A DNA stretch of 64,000 nucleotides, from positions 20,707 through 84,706 of the forward strand of contig NZ_FOOK01000014.1 of the NCBI RefSeq assembly GCF_900113175.1. Reading direction: 5' to 3'. This document shows positions 35,366-44,389 of this stretch, piece after piece. Source of the DNA: Planifilum fulgidum (GTDB lineage Bacteria > Bacillota > Bacilli > Thermoactinomycetales > DSM-44946). Position numbers and translations under genes: made by a program. The notes beneath the pieces are model-generated. The model was not told the DNA's origin, searched no databases, and saw only the letters and a program-made list of their open reading frames with translations. Numbering within the stretch: position 1 is the stretch's first letter; every line of letters begins with the position of its first letter.

Positions 35366-35707
35366 TTGAAAAAGCCGATTGAAGTGACCGTATACGGGGC
35401 AGAGACGATCTGCGCCGGTTGCCACAACCTCCCCTCCTCGCGGGAAACGGCTTCCTGGTTGGAAGCGGCGCTGGGCAGAAGTTACGGCGATCAGGTCCGC
35501 GTGCGCTATGTGGACATCCACGGCCCGGAGGGTGAGCGGGACGCGGAATTTTCCCGCCGGGTGATCGAGGAGGAACTCTGGTACCCGGTGGTGGTGATCG
35601 ACGGAGAAGTGGTGGGGGAAGGGAATCCGAGCCTCAAAGCGATCAGAAAGAAACTGGAACAAATGGGGGCGGAAAGGCTGGAATCCCTTCCGGGACCGCC
35701 GGAGTAA
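35366..35707 (+). CDS. yuzD: YuzD family thioredoxin-like protein (DUF1462)
   Basis: 113 residues. N-terminal TVYGAETICAGCHNLPSS carries the redox-like C16-x2-C19 pair, followed by VRVRYVDIHGPEG and YPVVVIDGEVVGEGNP; all are typical of YuzD. Function is uncharacterised; the fold suggests a thiol or metal role. TTG 35366 follows AAAGGAGGG. It is downstream of mccB and probably in the same transcript, which ends at 35790. Confidence 0.9.
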   Translation: MKKPIEVTVYGAETICAGCHNLPSSRETASWLEAALGRSYGDQVRVRYVDIHGPEGERDAEFSRRVIEEELWYPVVVIDGEVVGEGNPSLKAIRKKLEQMGAERLESLPGPPE

Positions 35708-35756
35708 TCCGGTTTTCCCGTGAGGCCGGGATGGTTCCCTCCCAAGGATGGTAGCG

Positions 35757-35790
35757 GCAAGTCTTTCAGAGACTTGCTTCTGTTTTTCTC
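35757..35790 (+). terminator. Terminator of mccA-mccB-yuzD
   Basis: GCAAGTCT, short loop, AGACTTGC, then CTGTTTTTCTC. Confidence 0.8.
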
Positions 35791-35962
35791 TGAGGGTCCT
35801 TCGGTGTTTGACGGAAAGGGACGTGGTAAAAAATGCGGATGGGGAGCGCTTTTTCTCCTTCGCGGCACTTGTGTTTCTCCGTGGGGAGGAGCTTTCCCAT
35901 CAGCAGATTGATTTGCGAAGATCCGAACCCCTTTTGGATGCGCGACGGATGGAGTGGACGAT

Positions 35963-36205
35963 ATGCGGCCGATCATCGAGTTTTGCGTGAACAACCTCAC
36001 GCCGGACGTGGAGAAAATAAAGGAGGAATTGGAAAAGGATCCGGAACTGGACGTGGTGGAGTACGGATGCCTCGGCCACTGCATGACCTGCGCCGAAGGC
36101 CCCTATGCTCTGGTCAACGGTGAGGTGGTGACGGGAGAGACGGCGGAGGAACTTTTGGAAAACATCCGCAGGGCGATCGAGGAGATGGAGGAGTTCGGCT
36201 TTTGA
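35963..36205 (+). CDS. yuzB: YuzB family protein (DUF1450)
   Basis: 80 residues. The conserved layout IIEFCVNN, then [26 protein letters not shown], is that of YuzB. The Cys residues (C8 and a C-x3-C-x2-C group) suggest a metal or Fe-S role, not proven. ATG 35963 follows GGATGGAG. In B. subtilis yuzB lies beside yutJ/yuzD, matching this context. Confidence 0.92.
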   Translation: MRPIIEFCVNNLTPDVEKIKEELEKDPELDVVEYGCLGHCMTCAEGPYALVNGEVVTGETAEELLENIRRAIEEMEEFGF

Positions 36206-36231
36206 GGCCGGCGGCCGCGGAGGCCGGCAGG

Positions 36232-36325
36232 GCCCGGAAAGGGGCGCTTCAGGGAAATGTGAGGGCCGATCGGAAAATGTTTGCATCGGCCTTTGCATCC
36301 CTTCCGCCCCTTCCGGGCTTTTTTT
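36232..36325 (+). terminator. Nested double hairpin with T-run after yuzB
   Basis: The outer arms GCCCGGAAAGGGGCG (36232-36246) and CGCCCCTTCCGGGC (36305-36318) pair. An inner stem GGCCGAT / ATCGGCC (36264-36270, 36285-36291) lies inside the loop. Seven T's follow. It works as a terminator at least; the nested shape is unusual. Confidence 0.7.
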
Positions 36326-36395
36326 GTATAAAGGAATTAGGAAAGAAATCCCCTTTTGGGTCCTTTAAAAAATGTTTGCTGAAAGGAGGGGTCCG

Positions 36396-38060
36396 ATGAA
36401 GAGGAAAGTACGCCTTCAAACCCGGTTGATCCTCTGGATGACGGCGCTTTTGACGTCGGTGGTCGGAATGATGGGTTTTTTGTTTTACGGGATTCTGGTG
36501 GACGCCGTGGAGGAACAAATCGGGAAACGTGCCCTCAGTTTGGCGAAGACCGTCGCGGCGGATCCCGAACTGAGGGAGGCCTTCTCCCGGGAGGAACCCT
36601 GGCGCCATATCCAGCCCATCGCCGAACGGGCGCGCATCAACTCCGGTGCGGAGTTCGTGGTGGTGGGAAACGAGCACGGGGTGAGGTATTCACATCCGGT
36701 TCCGGAACGGATCGGAAAGGAGATGGTCGGCGGGGACAACGGACCGGTCCTCCTGGAGGGAAAGTCCTTCGTCTCACGGGCGGTGGGCAGTCTCGGGCCG
36801 TCTCTCAGGGGAAAGACGCCCGTCTTGGATGACGAGGGACGCGTGATCGGGATCGTGTCGGTGGGCTTTATGATCGAGGACATCGAAAAGATCACCTGGG
36901 GCTATCTGAAGCGGATGATGATGTTTCTGTTTCCGGCGTTGGGCTTGGGAGTGGCGGGGGCGGTTCTGCTCGCCCGGAAGATCAAGCGGGACACCCTCGG
37001 TCTGGAACCGGATGAAATCTCTGCATTGTACAAGGAAAGGAACGCGGTGCTCCAGGCCGTCCGGGAGGGGATCATCGTGATGGACCGGGAAGAGAGGGTG
37101 CGGCTGATCAACCAGGCGGCCTGCGACATGTTGTCCCTGCCCTCGGACGAGGTGCGGGGGCGCCCCATCCGGGAGATTCTGCCGCAAACCCGGATGCCCG
37201 AGGTGCTCCGCACCGGGGAGACGCATCTCAACCGGGTGATGACCATCCGGGGAAAGGAACTGCTCATCAACCGCTATCCGATCCGGGATAAAGGCGGAAA
37301 AGTGACGGGCGTGGTGGCCAGCTTTCGTCTTAGGTCGGAGATGGATGAGCTGAACCGGCAATTGTCCCAGGTTTCCCGCTACGCGGAAGTGCTCCGGGCG
37401 CAAACCCATGAGTTTAAAAACATTCTGTATACCATATCGGGTCTGATCCAGCTCGGATCCCACCGGGAAGCCCTGGATCTGATCCACCGGGAGACGGAGG
37501 TGGGACGGGACCTGATCCGGCTGGTGGTCAAACGGATTCCCGATCCCTGGTTGGGCGGGATTCTTCTCGGGTTTTACAGCCGGGCCCGGGAGCTGAAGGT
37601 GGAGTTTGTGATCGATCCCGACAGCCGGCTTATGCGGCTTCCGGACCATCTTCCGCGGCAATACCTGGTCAGCATCCTGGGCAATCTGATCACCAATGCC
37701 TTTGAAGCGGTGGAAAACCGTCCGGAGGGAAAAAGGAAAGTGAAGCTTTATCTGGGAGATACCGGAGGCGAAATCCTGTTGGAGGTGGAAGATTCGGGTC
37801 CGGGGGTGCCTGCCGGGCTGATTCCCCGCATTTTTGAAAAGGGGTTTTCGACGAAACCGGGGGACAACCGGGGATTCGGTCTGGCGAAGGCGAAAGAGCT
37901 GGCGGAAGAAATGGGAGGATATCTCGCCATTGAACGGGGCGAGCTGGGCGGAGCCCTCTTTTCCGTCAGCCTGCCCAAAAACTTGGAAGAGCCGTGTCGG
38001 GAAAGGGAGGGAAATCGGAATGACGGACAAGCCGATCGAAGTGTTGATTGTCGAGGATGA
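36396..38060 (+). CDS. CitA/DcuS-family sensor histidine kinase
   Basis: 554 residues. Helix 1 (about 10-33), an extracellular PDC/CACHE-like sensor domain (about 40-165), helix 2 (about 170-193), a PAS domain (about 205-310), phospho-acceptor H338 in AQTHEFKNILYTISGL, and a HATPase domain (N-box NLITNAFEAVEN, GFGLAKAKELA). This class senses di- and tricarboxylates. ATG 36396 follows GAAAGGAGGGG. It overlaps the response regulator by 41 bases and precedes the tct transporter, so citrate-like sensing is likely. Confidence 0.93.
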   Translation: MKRKVRLQTRLILWMTALLTSVVGMMGFLFYGILVDAVEEQIGKRALSLAKTVAADPELREAFSREEPWRHIQPIAERARINSGAEFVVVGNEHGVRYSHPVPERIGKEMVGGDNGPVLLEGKSFVSRAVGSLGPSLRGKTPVLDDEGRVIGIVSVGFMIEDIEKITWGYLKRMMMFLFPALGLGVAGAVLLARKIKRDTLGLEPDEISALYKERNAVLQAVREGIIVMDREERVRLINQAACDMLSLPSDEVRGRPIREILPQTRMPEVLRTGETHLNRVMTIRGKELLINRYPIRDKGGKVTGVVASFRLRSEMDELNRQLSQVSRYAEVLRAQTHEFKNILYTISGLIQLGSHREALDLIHRETEVGRDLIRLVVKRIPDPWLGGILLGFYSRARELKVEFVIDPDSRLMRLPDHLPRQYLVSILGNLITNAFEAVENRPEGKRKVKLYLGDTGGEILLEVEDSGPGVPAGLIPRIFEKGFSTKPGDNRGFGLAKAKELAEEMGGYLAIERGELGGALFSVSLPKNLEEPCREREGNRNDGQADRSVDCRG

Positions 38061-38745
38061 CCCCCGCATCGCCGAAATCAACCGGCGATTCACGGAGAAA
38101 GAGGAAGGGTTCTCTGTAGTCGGCATCGCCCGGACGGGGGAGGAAGCCGTCACCTGGCTGGAAGTGGTGGAGCCCCGTTTGGTGCTGTTGGACATTTACC
38201 TTCCCGACATGCGGGGAACGGAGCTGGTCCGCCGCATCCGGGGGGAGGGAAAGGATACGGACATCATCATGATCACGGCCGCCGGGGAGACGGAAATCGT
38301 TCAGGAGGCGATCCGGGGAGGGGTTGTCGATTTCATCGTCAAGCCGATCCAGATGGAGCGATTTCTGAAGACCCTTCAAAACTACCGGCGGCGGTTGGAA
38401 AGGCTGAAAGCCTCCGGAACCATGACCCAGCAGGAAATCGACCGGTTGTGGAATCCGGGAACGGCGGACACCGCTTCCCGATGGGCGGGGGTCCGGGAGG
38501 TCCCCAAGGGGATCGATCCCCTCACCCTGGAAAAAGTGGTGTCCGTCCTCCGCGCTTCTCCTCCGCCGGGTATGACGGCGGAAGAGACGGGCCAGGCGAT
38601 CGGAGCCAGCCGCTCCACCGCCCGCCGCTACCTGGAATATCTCGTTTCCGTCGGGGAGGCCGTCGCCGACGTTTCCTACGGATCGGTGGGAAGGCCGGAG
38701 CGGCGGTATGTCCTGAAGTCCGCTGGAAAAGGGGTGCCGAAGTGA
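38020..38745 (+). CDS. CitT/DcuR-family response regulator
   Basis: 241 residues. Receiver domain with acidic pair D13-D14, phospho-acceptor D58 in LLDIYLPDM, and K in DFIVKPIQ. A linker and a C-terminal HTH (GMTAEETGQAIGASRSTARR) of the CitB/CitT type follow. It should activate the adjacent tctCBA genes (inference from context). GGGAGGG precedes ATG 38020 inside the kinase gene. Confidence 0.93.
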   Translation: MTDKPIEVLIVEDDPRIAEINRRFTEKEEGFSVVGIARTGEEAVTWLEVVEPRLVLLDIYLPDMRGTELVRRIRGEGKDTDIIMITAAGETEIVQEAIRGGVVDFIVKPIQMERFLKTLQNYRRRLERLKASGTMTQQEIDRLWNPGTADTASRWAGVREVPKGIDPLTLEKVVSVLRASPPPGMTAEETGQAIGASRSTARRYLEYLVSVGEAVADVSYGSVGRPERRYVLKSAGKGVPK

Positions 38746-38864
38746 TTCCAAAGACAAAGCGGGTTGAACAAAATGAACGAAATTCCCGAAATGAAACCTA
38801 TTCTTTTTATGACCAAAAGGGTGAACAAAGGGCCTGGGAAGGTTATTCTGGTGGCGGATCGGAA

Positions 38865-38880
38865 TTTCCCTTTGGGGAAA
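38865..38880 (+). promoter_or_regulatory. Small stem-loop just upstream of tctC
   Basis: TTTCCC, TTTG loop, GGGAAA, about 25 bases before the tctC start, in the 160-base gap after the response regulator gene. The gap is A-rich and probably contains the regulator's target promoter. I could not assign -35/-10 boxes. Confidence 0.35.
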
Positions 38881-38905
38881 GCGTTTTCAACAAGGAGGGA
38901 TGAAA

Positions 38906-39928
38906 ATGAGAAGAAAAATCTTCGGTTCGGCTCTGCTGTCGGGCATTCTCGCCCTGATCCTCGCCGCCTGCGGCGCGGGAAGGGATCCCTTCGCCGAAAA
39001 AAGCGGGGGCTCCGGATATCCGGAGAAGCCGATCACGGTGGTGGCCCCCTCCGGCGCCGGAGGAGGCTGGGATCTGACCGCCCGCTCCCTCGCCAAGGTG
39101 CTGACCGAAACCAAGCTGGTGGAGCAACCGATCACCGTGGAAAACAGACCCGGGGGCGGCGGGGCGGTCTTTTTGGCGGAATACGCGACCGCGGACAAGA
39201 ACAATCCCTACAAGCTGTTTGTCAACTCCCCGCCCCTTTTGATCAACAACCTGAAAAAGGAAGGCAACAGTCCCTACGGTTTCAGGGACACGACGCCGCT
39301 GGCCCAGTTGACCCGGGACTACGGTGCCATCGTGGTGCAAAAGAGTTCCAAATACCGGGACATTCGGTCCCTCGTCGACGATTTGAAAAAGGATCCGAAG
39401 CGCGTCACGCTGGCGGGAGGCTCCGCTCCCGGCTCCATGGACCATCTGATCGCCGTTCTGCCCGCTTACAAATCGGGGATCGATCCGAAAAAACTGAAAT
39501 ACGTCTCCTATGACGGAGGCGGCGAAGCCATCGCGGCGTTGCTGGGCGGAAATGCCGACGCCATCGCCACCGATGCCTCCGCCGTCGGAGAGTACGTGAA
39601 GGCGGGCAAAGTGAGGGTATTGGCCGTCACTTCCCCCAAGCGGATGGGAGGCATCTTGAAGGACGTCCCCACGCTGAAAGAAGAGGGGATCGACGCCGAA
39701 TTCACCATCTGGCGCGGCGTTTTCGGCCCCAAGCAAATGCCCGACGAGGTGAAGCGGTTCTGGGATGAGAAACTGAAGGCGCTTCAGGAGTCGGAAGAGT
39801 GGCAAAAGGAACTGGAAAAAAACAATTGGGAAAGCGAGTACCGTAACAGCCGGGACTTTGCCGCCTTCCTGGAGGAGCAGGAACAGCAGATTCGGGAGCT
39901 CCTGGAATCGATGGGCATGGCCAAATGA
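38906..39928 (+). CDS. tctC: Tripartite tricarboxylate transporter substrate-binding lipoprotein
   Basis: 340 residues. Lipoprotein signal with lipobox LAA-C22-G, then a TctC/Bug-family receptor: YPEKPITVVAPSGAGGGWDL, TVENRPGGGG, VTLAGGSAPGS and RVLAVTSPKRM. It binds a carboxylate outside the cell and hands it to TctAB. ATG 38906 is favoured over ATG 38900, which touches the AAGGAGGG. First gene of tctCBA. Confidence 0.93.
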   Translation: MRRKIFGSALLSGILALILAACGAGRDPFAEKSGGSGYPEKPITVVAPSGAGGGWDLTARSLAKVLTETKLVEQPITVENRPGGGGAVFLAEYATADKNNPYKLFVNSPPLLINNLKKEGNSPYGFRDTTPLAQLTRDYGAIVVQKSSKYRDIRSLVDDLKKDPKRVTLAGGSAPGSMDHLIAVLPAYKSGIDPKKLKYVSYDGGGEAIAALLGGNADAIATDASAVGEYVKAGKVRVLAVTSPKRMGGILKDVPTLKEEGIDAEFTIWRGVFGPKQMPDEVKRFWDEKLKALQESEEWQKELEKNNWESEYRNSRDFAAFLEEQEQQIRELLESMGMAK

Positions 39929-39956
39929 GGGACGGAAACGAAGGGAGGGAAACGCG

Positions 39957-40421
39957 ATGCATCGCATCTTCGACCGGTCCGCCAGCCTGATTTTCGCCGC
40001 CGTCGGCGCCGCCTTCATCCTGGGGGCCCGCAACCTGTCTTCCACCGCTTACGGCTCCCAGGTCGGACCGGACATTTTTCCGATGGGGCTGGGCGCGATT
40101 CTGATTCTGCTGAGCCTTCGCCTCTTTTTCGAAACCTTCCGTTATCCCGAAAAAGAGAAATCGGGGAACAGGGGGAATTTGGATTGGCGCCGTTTCGGAG
40201 GGATGCTGGCCGCCGCCCTCCTTTACGCTCTGCTGTTGGAACCTCTCGGGTACGTGCTTTCCACCTTTTTGTTCCTGTTTGTCGGGTTTCAGTTGATCGA
40301 GCGGGGCGGCAGGATGCGCTCCGCTCTGGTGGCCGCCGCCTTTTCCGGAGGAGTTTACTTTCTGTACGCCGTCGTCATGAAGGGAACGCTGCCGGGATGG
40401 CCCGTCTGGATTGCGGGATGA
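39957..40421 (+). CDS. tctB: Tripartite tricarboxylate transporter small membrane subunit
   Basis: 154 residues with four membrane helices (about 8-25, 42-58, 80-113 as two, 122-140), the TctB family layout including SQVGPDIFPMGLGAILILLS. GGGAGGG precedes ATG 39957. It is required with TctA and TctC for sodium- or proton-driven carboxylate uptake. Confidence 0.9.
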   Translation: MHRIFDRSASLIFAAVGAAFILGARNLSSTAYGSQVGPDIFPMGLGAILILLSLRLFFETFRYPEKEKSGNRGNLDWRRFGGMLAAALLYALLLEPLGYVLSTFLFLFVGFQLIERGGRMRSALVAAAFSGGVYFLYAVVMKGTLPGWPVWIAG

Positions 40422-40435
40422 AGGGAGGCTGAAGG

Positions 40436-41962
40436 ATGGAGTCTTTGGAATATTTGATGAAGGGGTTTCTCGTCGCCTTTCAGTGGCACAATCTGCTGTT
40501 CGCTTTTGTCGGGGTGCTGATCGGCACGGCCGTCGGCGTGCTGCCGGGGATCGGCCCCATGAGCGGAGTGGCCCTCTTGATTCCCATCACGGCGACGATG
40601 ACCGGCGGAATGCCGCCGGAACACGCGGCCACCAGCGCCATCATCCTGCTGGCCGGGATTTACTACGGAGCGATGTACGGCGGGTCGACCACCTCCATTC
40701 TCCTGAACACCCCCGGCGAATCCTCCTCCGTGGTCACCACCCTGGACGGTTACCAGATGGCCCGGCAGGGAAAGGCGGGTTCCGCTCTGGCCATCGCGGC
40801 GATCGGTTCCTTCGTCGCCGGGTTGATCGCGCTGATAGGGCTGGTGTTCCTGTCGGAGCCCCTGTCCGATTTGGCGCTCCGCTTCGGGCCGGCGGAATAT
40901 TTTTCCCTGATGGTTTTGGGGCTGTGCGCCGTCAGCGGCCTGGCGGGAAAATCCATGACCAAGGCGTTGATCATGACCGTTTTCGGCCTGCTTTTGGGGA
41001 CGATCGGAGTGGACAACGTATCCGGAGTGGCCCGTTTCACCTTCGATATGCCGGTCCTGTACCAGGGTCTGGAGTTTCTCACCGTCGCCGTGGGCTTGTT
41101 CGCCCTGGGCGAAGTTTTTAAAACCCTTCTGGTAAGGGAGGATGGACCGGGCGGCATCCCTCGGGTGGGGAGGGTGCTTCCCGGACGCGACGACCTGAAA
41201 CGAAGCGCTCCCGCCATCCTTCGCGGTTCCCTCCTCGGCTTTTTCGTCGGAGTCCTGCCCGGTGCGGGCGCCACAATGGCCTCTTTCTTTTCGTACATTC
41301 TGGAGAAGAAGTGGAGCAAGCACCCGGAACGATTCGGCAAGGGTGCGATTGAAGGAGTGGCCGGTCCGGAGTCGGCCAACAACGCCGCGTCCGGCGGGGC
41401 GTTGATTCCGCTCCTCACCCTGGGGATTCCCGGGTCCGGGACGACGGCGATCCTGTTGGGGGCTTTCATCATGTACAACGTCCAGCCGGGGCCGCTTTTG
41501 TTCGATGAACATCCGATGGTGGCCTGGGGATTGATCGCCAGCATGTTCGTGGGCAATGTGATGCTTCTCATCCTGAACCTGCCCCTGGTCAAGGTGTTTG
41601 CCAAGATCATCGTCACTCCCCGGCGATATCTGCTCCCCATCATCATCGCCATCTCGGTGTTCGGCGTCTACGCCGTCCAGATCAACACCTTCGATCTGAT
41701 CCTGCTGGTCGCCTTCGGGGTGATCGGGATGGTCCTGGCCCGGCATGAGTATCCCTTGGCGCCGCTGGTGTTGGGGCTGGTGTTGGGACCGATGATCGAA
41801 AACAACATGCGGAGGGCCTTGACCGCCTCCAACGGCGACTTCATGATCTTCCTGGAAAAACCCATTTCCCTGACCTTTCTCCTCCTCGCGCTCCTGTGGA
41901 TGATTCTCCCGCTGGTTCTCAAGTGGCGCAGAAAGGGGATCCTTTCGGAAGAGGAGGCCTGA
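40436..41962 (+). CDS. tctA: Tripartite tricarboxylate transporter large membrane subunit
   Basis: 508 residues with about twelve helices. TctA signatures are clear: GTAVGVLPGIGPMSGVALL, YYGAMYGGSTTSILLNTPGE and, in the second half, GVLPGAGATMASFFSY with LLTLGIPGSGTTAILLGA. It is the main permease of the system. GGAGG lies before ATG 40436, 14 bases after tctB. Last gene of the operon. Confidence 0.95.
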   Translation: MESLEYLMKGFLVAFQWHNLLFAFVGVLIGTAVGVLPGIGPMSGVALLIPITATMTGGMPPEHAATSAIILLAGIYYGAMYGGSTTSILLNTPGESSSVVTTLDGYQMARQGKAGSALAIAAIGSFVAGLIALIGLVFLSEPLSDLALRFGPAEYFSLMVLGLCAVSGLAGKSMTKALIMTVFGLLLGTIGVDNVSGVARFTFDMPVLYQGLEFLTVAVGLFALGEVFKTLLVREDGPGGIPRVGRVLPGRDDLKRSAPAILRGSLLGFFVGVLPGAGATMASFFSYILEKKWSKHPERFGKGAIEGVAGPESANNAASGGALIPLLTLGIPGSGTTAILLGAFIMYNVQPGPLLFDEHPMVAWGLIASMFVGNVMLLILNLPLVKVFAKIIVTPRRYLLPIIIAISVFGVYAVQINTFDLILLVAFGVIGMVLARHEYPLAPLVLGLVLGPMIENNMRRALTASNGDFMIFLEKPISLTFLLLALLWMILPLVLKWRRKGILSEEEA

Positions 41963-41971
41963 AATGAAAAT

Positions 41972-41993
41972 CCCCGGCTCGGTTTGCCGGGGA
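41972..41993 (-). terminator. Hairpin at the 3' end of tctA/mqnE convergence
   Basis: CCCCGGC / GCCGGGG over a seven-base loop. Only a short T-run follows on the minus strand, so it is a second, weaker element behind 42059-42098. Confidence 0.45.
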
Positions 41994-42058
41994 AAAAAGG
42001 GCGGGCCGGAGAACTGAACATTTCCGGATCTTTGGAGATGAGCGCGGAACGCCGGACT

Positions 42059-42098
42059 GCCGGGCGCGCTCTTTCGGGCAATGCCCGGCTTTTTCGTT
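42059..42098 (+). terminator. Terminator between tctA and mqnE
   Basis: GCCGGGC (42059-42065) pairs with GCCCGGC (42083-42089), then TTTTTCGTTTT. An inner CGGGCAATGCCCG hairpin overlaps the 3' arm. Confidence 0.75.
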
Positions 42099-42112
42099 TT
42101 GGGAGGGGCCTC

Positions 42113-43210
42113 TCAATACACCCGGATTTCATTGTAGAAGGTGTCCCGCTCCACGGGAATCCGGTTGGCTCCTTTGATCAGCCAGACCAGCTCGTCCCGG
42201 GTGAGGGCGGTTTGGGTCAGGGCGCCGGCGGAGTGGCTGATGCGCTCTTCCACCAGGGTGCCGTGGATGTCCGAAGCTCCGAAATGCATGGAGAGTTGGG
42301 TGAGCTGGGTGCCGATGTTGATCCAATAGGATTTGATGTGCGGGAAATTGTCCAGCATCAGGCGGCTGATGGCGATCGTTTTGAGATCGTCCATGGCCGA
42401 CGTGCGCCTCTTGATCGAAGCGCTCTTTTTCCGCGGCTGAACGGCCAGGGGGATGAAGCACAGGAAGCCGCCCGTCTCGTCCTGCAATTCCCGGACGCGG
42501 ATCATGTGGATCAGCCGTTCCTCCAGGGTTTCGATGGAGCCGTAAAGCATGGTGACGTGGGTTTTCATCCCCAGGGAATGGGCGATGCGGTGGCATTCCA
42601 GCCATTGGTCGGTGCTCGCCTTGTCCGGGCTCATCTTGGCGCGGTAGCGTTCGGTCAAAATTTCCGCTCCGCCGCCGGGCAGCGTATCCACCCCGGCATC
42701 GATGAGCTCCTTCAGCACCTCTTCCATCGAACGGCCGGTGAGACGGGAAAAGAATTCGATTTCCGCCGCGGTATACGCTTTGATCGTCACTTGGGGATAA
42801 TGTTTTTTCAGGATGGAGATGATGTTCAGATAGTAGTCAAAGGGCACCGTGTGGTTGTGGCCGCCGACGATGTGAAACTCGCGGATGTTTTCCGTAAAGC
42901 GCTCCCCGACGTATTCCAGCACCTCTTCCGGCGACATGGTATAAGCCCCTTCTTCACCCGGGTCGCGGCGGAAACCGCAGAAGGCGCAGCGTGCCTCGCA
43001 CACGTTCGTGGGGTTGATGTACATATTTTGAATGAAATAAACCTTTTCCCCGTTTTTGGACAGGTTCACCTGGTTGGCCAGCTGCGCGATCGTCAAAAGA
43101 TCGGGTGAATTGTAGAGGGTAAGGCCGTCTTCCAGCGTGAGCCTTTCGCCGGCGCTTACCTTTTCGATGATGGGAGCCAGATCCTGGCGGGGGGCGGCAC
43201 TGATGGACAT
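42113..43210 (-). CDS. mqnE: Aminofutalosine synthase MqnE (radical SAM)
   Basis: 365 residues. Radical SAM cluster C71-x3-C75-x2-C78 in NVCEARCAFCGF, followed by IVGGHNHTVPFDYY, TLPGGGAEIL and HVTMLYGSIE, the signature blocks of MqnE. It joins an enolpyruvyl-benzoate to the SAM-derived adenosyl radical in the futalosine route to menaquinone. AAAGGAGG precedes ATG 43210. Single gene with its own promoter; the ubiD-family gene elsewhere in the window fits the same pathway. Confidence 0.93.
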   Translation of the reverse strand: MSISAAPRQDLAPIIEKVSAGERLTLEDGLTLYNSPDLLTIAQLANQVNLSKNGEKVYFIQNMYINPTNVCEARCAFCGFRRDPGEEGAYTMSPEEVLEYVGERFTENIREFHIVGGHNHTVPFDYYLNIISILKKHYPQVTIKAYTAAEIEFFSRLTGRSMEEVLKELIDAGVDTLPGGGAEILTERYRAKMSPDKASTDQWLECHRIAHSLGMKTHVTMLYGSIETLEERLIHMIRVRELQDETGGFLCFIPLAVQPRKKSASIKRRTSAMDDLKTIAISRLMLDNFPHIKSYWINIGTQLTQLSMHFGASDIHGTLVEERISHSAGALTQTALTRDELVWLIKGANRIPVERDTFYNEIRVY

Positions 43211-43437
43211 GGAAAATTCCTCCTTTCAGGGTAAAAGGGAAAACGGTGCACTTGCAACAAGACACGGCGAAACCGCGGAAAAGGTTGGCAATAAAATAGA
43301 CGCGGCCGCCTGTCCGCGAAAGCAGGGGGCAGGCGACTCCGTCGTCTGGGGCCGGCGGGCTTGCGTTTGATGCATTTTATGGAATTGACCGAAACAAACA
43401 GGTTTTTCGCTGCTCGAAAGAAAAAGGTGACAATTTC

Positions 43438-43466
43438 AGTTTACCACAACCGGTTGTCCTTTTCAC
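43438..43466 (-). promoter_or_regulatory. Predicted mqnE promoter with embedded palindrome
   Basis: Minus strand GTGAAA, a 17-base spacer, TAAACT with a TGG extension. The spacer contains the perfect 12-base palindrome ACAACCGGTTGT at 43446-43457, a candidate operator. Confidence 0.5.
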
Positions 43467-43621
43467 CCCCGAAGCGAGGGGAGGGAAATCCGGAAAAATC
43501 CATTTTTATTGGAAAAAGCTTTCTTTTCCCCTTTGCAATGTGTAAAATAATATAAAAAAATATTTCTTAATCATTTTCCCTTCATCCCTCAGGGACGTCA
43601 TCCACGAAAGGGGGGCCCCTT

Positions 43622-43864
43622 GTGGGCAAGAGGTTGGAGCGGGAATTTGAGGCTGTCCGAAGGAAAATGGAAGAGGCAGCCACCCGGCTGGGACTGGATC
43701 ATCCGGAAGTTCACCGGTTGAGCAAGAGACTGGATCGGCTTCATAATCAGATGCTGTGGGAAAGGAAGGCGTTGATGGAGGTGCCCCGTCGCGGAAGGGA
43801 CCGGTTTTATCGCATTCGCCGCTACAGCTATTATTTGAGGGAAACGTCGGAAGGTTGCGGATAA
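43622..43864 (+). CDS. Spo0E-like aspartyl-phosphate phosphatase
   Basis: 80 residues, helical hairpin. The segment LDHPEVHRLSKRLDRLHNQM matches the Spo0E motif (S-x-x-L-D) used to dephosphorylate Spo0A-P and delay sporulation; the usual Q of SQELD is K/R here. A basic C-terminal tail extends beyond the domain. GTG 43622 follows AAAGGGGGG. It sits immediately upstream of yutM but yutM has its own promoter. Confidence 0.72.
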   Translation: MGKRLEREFEAVRRKMEEAATRLGLDHPEVHRLSKRLDRLHNQMLWERKALMEVPRRGRDRFYRIRRYSYYLRETSEGCG

Positions 43865-43883
43865 AGGGGCCGCCCTTGGCCGG

Positions 43884-43913
43884 TTGTTTCCCTGCGGCGT
43901 TCTCCGGTATACT
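43884..43913 (+). promoter_or_regulatory. Predicted promoter of yutM
   Basis: TTGTTT, an 18-base spacer, TATACT, about 60 bases before the start. Confidence 0.5.
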
Positions 43914-43974
43914 TAAAATATACACAGGGACGATTCCGGTTCGCCGGCCGTTTCTCATAAAGGAGGGACAGGAA

Positions 43975-44331
43975 TTGATCAGTTTGACCGAGCAGGCCAG
44001 TCTCAAAATCAAAGAGATGATGGCTGAGGAAGACAATCCGGAATCCCTCTATCTCAGGGTGGGTGTAACCCATGGCGGTTGCACCGGTTTCACCTATGGC
44101 ATGGGATTTGACGACCAGAAACAAGACGATGACACGGTGTTGGAGCAACACGGCATCAAGATCCTGGTCGATGCCCAGAGCATCCCGTACCTCCGGGGTT
44201 TGGAAATCGACTACAAGGAATCGGTCATGGGCGGAGGGTTCACCCTCCACAATCCCAATGCCGTCGCCACCTGCGGCTGCGGTCAATCCTTCCGCACGGC
44301 GACGGATGCGGGGAAACCGGAGGAGTGTTGA
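43975..44331 (+). CDS. yutM: A-type Fe-S carrier YutM (HesB/IscA family)
   Basis: 118 residues. The three cluster-ligand cysteines are intact: C36 in THGGCTGFTYG and C100-G-C102 in VATCGCGQSF. It carries Fe-S clusters to target proteins. TTG 43975 follows AAAGGAGGG. The last ten codons extend past the usual end, and a degenerate copy of this tail plus the terminator is found at 46095-46236. Confidence 0.93.
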   Translation: MISLTEQASLKIKEMMAEEDNPESLYLRVGVTHGGCTGFTYGMGFDDQKQDDDTVLEQHGIKILVDAQSIPYLRGLEIDYKESVMGGGFTLHNPNAVATCGCGQSFRTATDAGKPEEC

Positions 44332-44389
44332 GCTGCCGAGGGATGTGAAGGGTGAACGTGTTTCGTCACGGGTGACACATGATCGACAG

